The translations under genes and the position numbers were made by a program. DNA of 13,048 nt from Robiginitomaculum sp. (GTDB lineage Bacteria; Pseudomonadota; Alphaproteobacteria; Caulobacterales; Maricaulaceae): contig JAKITZ010000042.1 of NCBI GenBank assembly GCA_021647805.1, positions 1-13,048 on the forward strand, in the 5' to 3' direction. How positions within the stretch are numbered: position 1 is the first letter of the stretch; each line of letters starts with the position of its first letter. The notes under the pieces were generated by a model. It ran no database searches and was not told where the DNA came from. It saw only the letters and a list, made by a program, of their open reading frames with translations. Of this stretch, positions 1-5,102 are shown piece by piece.

Positions 1-1126
1 ACCTACGTAACAAGTTGGCCAAATAACGCGCCCCGCCATTGATTGATTGTTCGGGATCAAGGCGGTCGCTCACCCCTTGTTCTTTAGCGGTTACTCTGGT
101 CAGCATCATCAAACCACGAACCCCGGTATAACTTTTGGCATCTACTTTCCAATGGCTTTCACGCCAAGAAAGCGCGGCCAATAAAGTCCATGGTATTTTA
201 TAGCTTTCTGCCGCCTGCTCGAAATAGTTTTGATATTTTGGCAATCGGGTTCGCATTGCCCGTTTTAATCGCGATAAATCCACATAATCAAATTCATTAT
301 TGGACACGGCAAAATATCGCATTTGCAGTAGTTCAATCAACTCTTGCGTTTTCGACAATGCCATCCAGTGTTTTAAATCACGGCTCATCCTCATACCGCG
401 CCAAGTCTTACCGCCAGCTATCACCCAAGCCAAAGGAGTACTTTGCCCCGCAGGTATCCGACGCTCTAGTGTTGGCATATAACGCCGGTGCAAAGCAAAC
501 ACATGATCATCGGCAATAGTACAATCCAATCGCTTGGCAACAATATCGGCAAACAAAGCTTCTACCGAATGCGGCGAGATAACTGCCGCTGCCAGCTCTG
601 GTCGCTGTAGGCGTTTTGATTGGTATATTTCGGCAAATGAAGAGCCGCCGGCAAGCACAAACCGCAAGCCCAGTAATTCTTTAAGATCATCGATTTTTCT
701 AACTCCCCGCCTGCAGACTAAAATCGGATCAGACGACATATAAGCTGGGGCAAATAGATACTTTTTCTTGCGCTCATCAGTAATGCTCAAACCGGCAGCA
801 GCAATATCAACTTGTTCGCCAGCAACCATTTCCAAAACTGCATCAATGCTAGGTGCCACGGTAAATTCAGCGGTGACGCCTAAATGTTGCGCATAGGCAT
901 TTACCAGATCATACTCAAATCCAGCCAAGCCGGCACGCCCGCGATAATATGTTGTTGGCGCATTAGTAGTTACTATTTTCAGCACGCCTTTTTCTTGTGC
1001 CTCGCGTAATATTGAACCTTGTTCCGGCCCTTTGAAATTACAACCAGTCAAAATTAACGCCATGCTAAGTGCCAGTAATGTATACTGGCAGCGGTTAAAA
1101 AACTGAAAGAGTAGAGCAATGGCCAA
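1..1126 (-). CDS. mltF: Membrane-bound lytic murein transglycosylase F (MltF), 3' end cut by window edge
   Basis: MltF is an outer-membrane lipoprotein that cleaves the MurNAc-GlcNAc bond of peptidoglycan to give 1,6-anhydromuropeptides. About 375 codons are visible. Read from a TTG at 1126, the N-terminus is hydrophobic with one Arg (residue 12) and ends in the lipobox LTGC, which puts the lipidated Cys at residue 29. Residues about 40-265 are a periplasmic solute-binding (SBP_bac_3) domain, and about 300 onward is the SLT domain. The catalytic Glu is in WRESHW (E323), followed by YTGVRGLMMLT and DPEQSINGGARYL, all MltF hallmarks. The first ATG (1063) leaves only seven residues before the Cys and no basic residue, too short for a signal peptide. 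I therefore prefer TTG 1126 (or ATT 1120), although this overlaps the divergent gene. The C-terminal part of the SLT domain lies outside the window. The identity is secure and the start is not. Confidence 0.9.
   Translation of the reverse strand, partial: MAIALLFQFFNRCQYTLLALSMALILTGCNFKGPEQGSILREAQEKGVLKIVTTNAPTTYYRGRAGLAGFEYDLVNAYAQHLGVTAEFTVAPSIDAVLEMVAGEQVDIAAAGLSITDERKKKYLFAPAYMSSDPILVCRRGVRKIDDLKELLGLRFVLAGGSSFAEIYQSKRLQRPELAAAVISPHSVEALFADIVAKRLDCTIADDHVFALHRRYMPTLERRIPAGQSTPLAWVIAGGKTWRGMRMSRDLKHWMALSKTQELIELLQMRYFAVSNNEFDYVDLSRLKRAMRTRLPKYQNYFEQAAESYKIPWTLLAALSWRESHWKVDAKSYTGVRGLMMLTRVTAKEQGVSDRLDPEQSINGGARYLANLLRR
1071..1089. repeat. Inverted repeat between mltF and the divergent hypothetical gene
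   Basis: The arms GCCAGTA (1071-1077) and TACTGGC (1083-1089) are perfect inverted repeats around a 5-base centre. TATACT (1081-1086), a good -10 match for the rightward gene, lies inside the repeat, but I find no convincing -35 at normal spacing. It could be an operator or simply part of the mltF signal-peptide coding sequence. The repeat is seen directly; its function is unknown. Confidence 0.35.
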
Positions 1127-1658
1127 AGCAGAATTCCATAAAAATCAACGTGTCTATGTCGGCCCCGTCGGAACCTGGGCAGTCATTGAACAAATCAAAC
1201 CGCAATGGGTCAAAGATGTTCCAGAGCCAATTCGTATAACCTATGAAGTCGGATTAGGTCGTGACTTTAAGGCCGAAGAATTAAGCGGTGAAGCCAGCAA
1301 TAGCAATAAAGACAGCATTGGTAAAGAAAACTGGCGTATCGTTCGCGCTAAAAACAAATGGCAATCGCCTGAAGAAAGCGCTCACCACCCGTTTCCGGGA
1401 ACTTTTCCAGTCGTTATAACCGATAATCAGGACTGGGGCGGGTGGCGAACTCCTGGTGCTGAATATGATCGTGATCCCGGGCGCATAGAATATCAAGCAA
1501 AAGTAATGGCCAGCTCATTAGCCTTACTTAACATTGCCAAGCGTTTGGAGCAGTATTTATCTCGTAGCACTGGTGATCTGCCGTCTGATATGATGGATTT
1601 AGCGCGTGAAGCTAGGCAAATAATCCGCTTTGTTGAAGACAAACCAGCCGCAAACTAA
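1119..1658 (+). CDS. Conserved hypothetical protein, 179 aa
   Basis: I cannot assign a function. The ATG is preceded by a purine-rich GAAAGAG (1105-1111), an acceptable ribosome site. The protein has no signal peptide or membrane segment and is probably cytoplasmic. The N-terminal 80 residues look like a small beta-rich domain (motifs RVYVGPVGTW, YEVGLGRDF, NWRIVRAKNKWQ). A well-conserved-looking centre follows (AHHPFPGTFPVVIT, residues 88-101, then DWGGWRTPG, 105-113). Residues about 121-174 look like two amphipathic helices. The density of Trp, Gly and Pro suggests a real folded protein and not a spurious reading frame. I recall similar uncharacterised proteins in Alphaproteobacteria, from memory only. 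It is divergent from mltF and 105 bp upstream of oxyR, with no obvious terminator between. Confidence 0.8.
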   Translation: MAKAEFHKNQRVYVGPVGTWAVIEQIKPQWVKDVPEPIRITYEVGLGRDFKAEELSGEASNSNKDSIGKENWRIVRAKNKWQSPEESAHHPFPGTFPVVITDNQDWGGWRTPGAEYDRDPGRIEYQAKVMASSLALLNIAKRLEQYLSRSTGDLPSDMMDLAREARQIIRFVEDKPAAN

Positions 1659-1763
1659 AGCATAGCTAAGAAAACTAGGAATTAAAGAGTAACTAGGCGC
1701 ACAGTCATTACTAGTTAAATTATTCCATATCTTTTGTTCTTGGAACCATTATATATTCAAAAT

Positions 1764-2684
1764 ATGAATTTAAAAGACCTGAAATATCTTGTGGCGGTGG
1801 CGGATCATTTGCATTTCGGCAAGGCAGCTGATGCGGTTTTTATTTCTCAACCAACATTAAGCGGTCAAATAAAAAAGCTGGAGGAACAGCTTCAAGTCAC
1901 AATGTTTGAACGTACCACACGCGGGGTCAATATAACGCCAATTGGCGAGAAAATTATTGCCGAAGCACGGCAGACCATGGCACATGCCCAAAATATAGAA
2001 AATTTGGCCGCTAACCAATCGGGTGTTTTGTGCGGGGAGCTAAAACTTGGTATTATTCCAACAATCGCTCCTTATCTCGTTCCGCACTTTCTATCTAAAG
2101 CCCTTGCGGGTTATCCGAAATTAACTCTTTCATTGCACGAAAACAAGACCGAGGCATTGTATGCAATGCTTGATAATTTTACAATTGATGCTGCAATAAC
2201 GGCAACGGAAATTTCGCCGCAAAACATCGAAGAAATAAAGTTATACCGAGAGAGCTTTTTGCTCTTATGTCCAACAACCCACCCATTAAGCAACAAGTAT
2301 TGTATCAAGGCACAGGATATCAATCCTGAAGACCTGCTATTATTGCCAGAGGGGCATTGTTTGCGTGATCAAACTCTTGAGCTATGCAAACTAAGCAATG
2401 AGAAGTTAAGCGGCCAAGCGGATTTAAGAGATGCGGGCTTACAAACCGTGATTCAATTGGTTCGTGCCGGCAGGGGGTATACATTCTTGCCGAAACTGGC
2501 CACCAGCACTCTTAATGACCAAACAGGATCAATTGCGCTGAAAAGGTTCTCACCAAAACCTGAAAGAGTGGTACGCCTGATTTTTCGAAAATCTTTTCCC
2601 CGCAAATTATGCCTTGAAGCATTAGCGAAGCTAATTTCTTCTGCGCCAAGCCTAGCTAAAGACTTGTCATCAAAGCTACAATAA
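1764..2684 (+). CDS. oxyR: Hydrogen peroxide-sensing LysR-family regulator OxyR
   Basis: OxyR is a tetrameric LysR-type activator switched on by a disulfide formed in response to H2O2. From ATG 1764 the protein is 306 aa, the usual OxyR size. Residues 1-60 are the winged helix-turn-helix (FGKAADAVFISQPTLSGQIKKL region), and about 90-300 are the LysR substrate/redox domain. The diagnostic peptide EGHCLRDQ...LC places the two redox cysteines at C199 and C208, the same numbers as in E. coli OxyR. This supports the 1764 start over an in-frame TTG at 1734 (ten residues longer). Neither start has a recognisable Shine-Dalgarno; TATATT at 1752-1757 could be a -10 box giving a near-leaderless mRNA. 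The gene sits directly upstream of katB in the same direction, with an OxyR-like operator between them, so katB is its obvious target. Confidence 0.95.
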   Translation: MNLKDLKYLVAVADHLHFGKAADAVFISQPTLSGQIKKLEEQLQVTMFERTTRGVNITPIGEKIIAEARQTMAHAQNIENLAANQSGVLCGELKLGIIPTIAPYLVPHFLSKALAGYPKLTLSLHENKTEALYAMLDNFTIDAAITATEISPQNIEEIKLYRESFLLLCPTTHPLSNKYCIKAQDINPEDLLLLPEGHCLRDQTLELCKLSNEKLSGQADLRDAGLQTVIQLVRAGRGYTFLPKLATSTLNDQTGSIALKRFSPKPERVVRLIFRKSFPRKLCLEALAKLISSAPSLAKDLSSKLQ

Positions 2685-2691
2685 CACACTT

Positions 2692-2728
2692 ATCGGTTTT
2701 ACCGATAAATCAGATCGTAACTACCAAT
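2692..2728. promoter_or_regulatory. Predicted OxyR tetramer operator upstream of katB
   Basis: Four quarter-sites lie at exact 7-base spacing: ATCG (2692), CGAT (2703), ATCG (2714), CAAT (2725). This is the layout of the E. coli OxyR consensus, ATAG-N7-CTAT-N7-ATAG-N7-CTAT. The first half also keeps the internal nTnnnAn pattern (GTTTTAC) and forms a perfect palindrome TTATCGGT-TTT-ACCGATAA. The second half is weaker. The site ends directly beside a -35 box at 2729, as expected for an activator contacting RNA polymerase. The palindrome could instead be a small oxyR terminator hairpin, but no T-tract follows it. Confidence 0.65.
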
Positions 2729-2757
2729 TTCAAATTAAAATTCTCCGCATCTATAAA
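2729..2757 (+). promoter_or_regulatory. Predicted sigma70-type promoter of katB
   Basis: TTCAAA (2729-2734, 4/6 to TTGACA) and TATAAA (2752-2757, 5/6 to TATAAT) are separated by exactly 17 bases. The weak -35 touching an OxyR-like site fits an activator-dependent promoter. The predicted start near 2764 gives a leader of about 50 nt before katB. Confidence 0.55.
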
Positions 2758-2812
2758 GAAACAACAACAGCGCACTTTGCGTTTTTGAATGTTAATTGAA
2801 GCGGAGATTTTT

Positions 2813-4366
2813 ATGAAAACGAAGTTTTTAATCACAGTAGCAGTAAGCACCTTGATGTTAGGCGGTAGTGCATTTGCACAGAACCCACAACTAACTCAGG
2901 ATTCTGGTGCTCCAGTATCTGACAATCAAAACTCTAGAACTGCCGGCGAGTTTGGCGGTGTTTTGTTAGAAGATTTTCACCTAATAGAGAAATTAGCTAG
3001 ATTTGATCGCGAACGCATTCCTGAGCGGGTTGTGCATGCGCGTGGCACCGGCGTAGAGGGTGAATTCGTAGTTACGAATACCGCAATCAGTAAATACACA
3101 GCAGCATCTTTGTTTGCGAAAAAGGGTAAAACAACCCCTGTCTTTGTACGTATGTCCACGGTTATCCACCCAAAAGGCTCACCTGAAGCTTTGCGCGATC
3201 CACGCGGATTTGCTACTAAATTCTACACGGATCAGGGCAATTGGGATCTTGTTGGCAATAATTTGCCAGTGTTCTTTATTCGTGATGCGATGAAATTCCC
3301 TGATATGGTGCACAGTCTAAAGCCATCTCCGGTGACCAATCAGCAAGACCCGAACCGGTTTTTTGATTTTTTCTCTCATATTCCAGAATCAACGAACATG
3401 CTCACTCAGGTTTATACAGATCTGGGAACCCCTGCCGGCCTGCAATATATGGACGGAAATTCGGTGCATGCTCTTCGATTAATCAACAAAGACGGCGAGA
3501 TTGTATTTGCTAAATTTCGCTGGAAAACCCGCCAAGGTGTTAAAACACTTACGGCCTCGGAAGCGGCAGCCAAACCTTTTAACTTTGCGACAAAATCTCT
3601 TTATGCCGACATTTCGACTGGCAAATACCCCAAGTGGGACTTGAGCGCAATCATTCTTGATCCCAAAGATATTGGCAAACTTGATTTTAATCCGTTTGAC
3701 GCCACAAAAGACTGGGCTGAGAAAGGTTCTGTGTTCAAAACCATCAAAATTGGTACGATGACTTTGAATAAGATACCGGAGAATTTCTTTGCCTCAACAG
3801 AGCAAGCTGCATTTTCACCGGGTGTTTTTGTTCCGGGAATTGCCGCTTCGCCTGATCGGTTATTGCAAGGGCGCTTGTTTTCATACTCCGATACACAGCG
3901 CTATCGTGTTGGCACCAATTATCAAATGTTGCCAGTAAATGCGCCGCGTGTGACGGTACGCAATGGCAGCCAGGACGGTTCATTGAACTTTGGTAAACCA
4001 AGCGGAGATGTGAATTATCAGCCATCACGTATGAGCAATGATAATGCCTATTCCGATAATGCCAAAATTTTAACTGCGAACTATGCGATTACTGGCACAG
4101 CGGAAAAAAAGGTAATCAGTATTAAAGCACCGTTTAAGCAAACTGGAGAGTTTTACCGCTCTTTGGACGCTGGGCAACAAACCAATTTGATCAGTAATCT
4201 TGCTGGTGATTTGGGGCAGGTGCGAAATGATGAAGTAAAAGAAATAATGGTTACGCATTTTTTCCTAGCTGACAAGAACTACGGCATGCGTCTTGCCAAA
4301 GCTGTTGATGTGAATTTGGCAACAGTAAAACGTAGAGCAAACAATATTCAGAGCTCTTTGCAGTAA
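2813..4366 (+). CDS. katB: Periplasmic heme catalase, KatB type
   Basis: The enzyme converts 2 H2O2 to 2 H2O and O2. ATG 2813 has a strong ribosome site GCGGAG (2801-2806) and begins a clean Sec signal peptide (MKTKFLITVAVSTLMLGGSAFA, likely cut before Q23); an in-frame TTG at 2789 would add eight residues that spoil it. The 517-aa protein is a small-subunit monofunctional catalase. The distal His is H75 (RVVHARG), the distal Asn is in VGNNLPVFFIRD (149-150), and the proximal heme Tyr is Y358 in GRLFSYSDTQRYRVG, with R354 beside it. The family hallmark DPRGFATKFYT is present. Length and export match Pseudomonas KatB. Following ankB and preceding oxyR strengthen this reading. Expression is probably H2O2-induced through the operator at 2692-2728. 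Confidence 0.96.
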   Translation: MKTKFLITVAVSTLMLGGSAFAQNPQLTQDSGAPVSDNQNSRTAGEFGGVLLEDFHLIEKLARFDRERIPERVVHARGTGVEGEFVVTNTAISKYTAASLFAKKGKTTPVFVRMSTVIHPKGSPEALRDPRGFATKFYTDQGNWDLVGNNLPVFFIRDAMKFPDMVHSLKPSPVTNQQDPNRFFDFFSHIPESTNMLTQVYTDLGTPAGLQYMDGNSVHALRLINKDGEIVFAKFRWKTRQGVKTLTASEAAAKPFNFATKSLYADISTGKYPKWDLSAIILDPKDIGKLDFNPFDATKDWAEKGSVFKTIKIGTMTLNKIPENFFASTEQAAFSPGVFVPGIAASPDRLLQGRLFSYSDTQRYRVGTNYQMLPVNAPRVTVRNGSQDGSLNFGKPSGDVNYQPSRMSNDNAYSDNAKILTANYAITGTAEKKVISIKAPFKQTGEFYRSLDAGQQTNLISNLAGDLGQVRNDEVKEIMVTHFFLADKNYGMRLAKAVDVNLATVKRRANNIQSSLQ

Positions 4367-4382
4367 CTAGCAGTCACTCTGA

Positions 4383-4423
4383 GGCGCAACATTATCCCCT
4401 TCCCCCTACGTTAATGTTGCGCC
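4383..4423 (+). terminator. Intercistronic 12-bp hairpin between katB and ankB (terminator or attenuator)
   Basis: Perfect 12-bp arms (4383-4394 and 4412-4423, GGCGCAACATTA and its complement) enclose a 17-base C-rich loop. AATTTTC follows, a short imperfect U-tract. It lies 17 nt after the katB stop and 23 nt before the ankB ATG. It could stop most katB transcripts and let a fraction read into ankB, or it could protect the katB 3' end. No separate ankB promoter fits in the remaining space. Confidence 0.6.
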
Positions 4424-4446
4424 AATTTTCTTACGAGAGGTTTATC

Positions 4447-4995
4447 ATGAAGTATTTTATTACAATAGTTATTTTGCTAGCCAGTTCATTTCCTGTGAAC
4501 GCGCAAAACAGTGAAACATATTCATCAGAAAAACTAGCTAGCTTGTATTTCGATGCGGCACGCAATGGCCGGATAGATATATTACAAGGCTTGATCGAGG
4601 CTGGTGCGCCGATTGAAGCCCGTAACAAGAAAGGTTATACGGCTTTCATTCTGGCCGCCTATAACAACCACACTAAAACCGTCACCTATCTTGCAAATAA
4701 AGGTGCTGATATTTGCGCTAAAGATCACAAAGGTAACACCGCACAAATGGGAGTTGCATTTGCTGGTCATGATGAGATGGCGAACAAATTGTCAGGCTAT
4801 AAATGTGATATTGATGCTGTAAATAATAATGGTCAAACATCTTTGATGATGGCGGCGCTATTTGGACGAGAAAATCAGGTGCAATTACTGATTTCCAAAG
4901 GAGCTGACCCTAGCAAAAAAGATAGCTTGGGTAACAGTGCTGTTTCTCTTGCCAAGCAACAAGGCAATCGCCAAATGGTAGCTTTACTAAACTGA
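4447..4995 (+). CDS. ankB: Periplasmic ankyrin-repeat protein, AnkB-like catalase partner
   Basis: The ATG at 4447 follows AGAGG (4436-4440) and opens a Sec signal peptide ending VNAQ (cut near residue 19). An upstream in-frame TTG-type start at 4414 lies inside the hairpin arm and is unlikely. The 182-aa protein holds about four ankyrin repeats (roughly residues 30-60, 62-94, 95-127, 128-160) plus a short capping remnant. Repeat signatures include NKKGYTAFILAAYNNH, NNGQTSLMMAALFGRE and LLISKGADPSKKD. In Pseudomonas aeruginosa, the periplasmic AnkB encoded just after katB is needed for full KatB activity and peroxide resistance; the same order here makes that role likely. Two cysteines (C90, C120) could be structural. 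Identity as an exported ankyrin protein is certain; the catalase-partner role is inferred from context. Confidence 0.88.
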   Translation: MKYFITIVILLASSFPVNAQNSETYSSEKLASLYFDAARNGRIDILQGLIEAGAPIEARNKKGYTAFILAAYNNHTKTVTYLANKGADICAKDHKGNTAQMGVAFAGHDEMANKLSGYKCDIDAVNNNGQTSLMMAALFGRENQVQLLISKGADPSKKDSLGNSAVSLAKQQGNRQMVALLN

Positions 4996-5016
4996 AAGCC
5001 TAAGCAAGTTTTAATC

Positions 5017-5051
5017 TGCGCACCCTTGCCAAGGCAATGTCTAGGTGCGCA
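5017..5051 (+). terminator. Probable terminator hairpin after ankB
   Basis: Outer arms TGCGCACC (5017-5024) and GGTGCGCA (5044-5051) pair perfectly. An inner stem TTGCC/GGCAA (5026-5030 with 5033-5037) stacks inside. There is no proper U-tract (AAAATAACC follows), so it may be a Rho-assisted or processing hairpin closing the katB-ankB unit. Confidence 0.45.
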
Positions 5052-5102
5052 AAATAACCCCAATAAATAGAATCTTTCATTTCTGGAATTTTGGGGATAA
5101 TC

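Noticed and set aside
190..743. Open frames on the + strand over the first 750 bases
   Set aside because: They lie opposite mltF, whose - strand translation shows unmistakable MltF motifs; the + strand translations show no domain features.
1662..1700. Possible second OxyR site upstream of oxyR (ATAG at 1662, AACTAGG repeats at 1673 and 1691)
   Set aside because: Only the first quarter-site matches; the remaining quarters at 7-base spacing do not fit. The short AACTAGG repeats are 18 bases apart and may be chance.
2691..2708. Palindrome after oxyR as a Rho-independent terminator
   Set aside because: The 8-bp stem is A/T-rich and lacks a T-tract; the matching 7-base periodic quarter-sites and adjoining promoter fit an operator better.
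5068..5073. TAGAAT as a -10 box for the M16 gene
   Set aside because: No -35-like hexamer lies at 16-18 bases upstream; that position is the hairpin arm.
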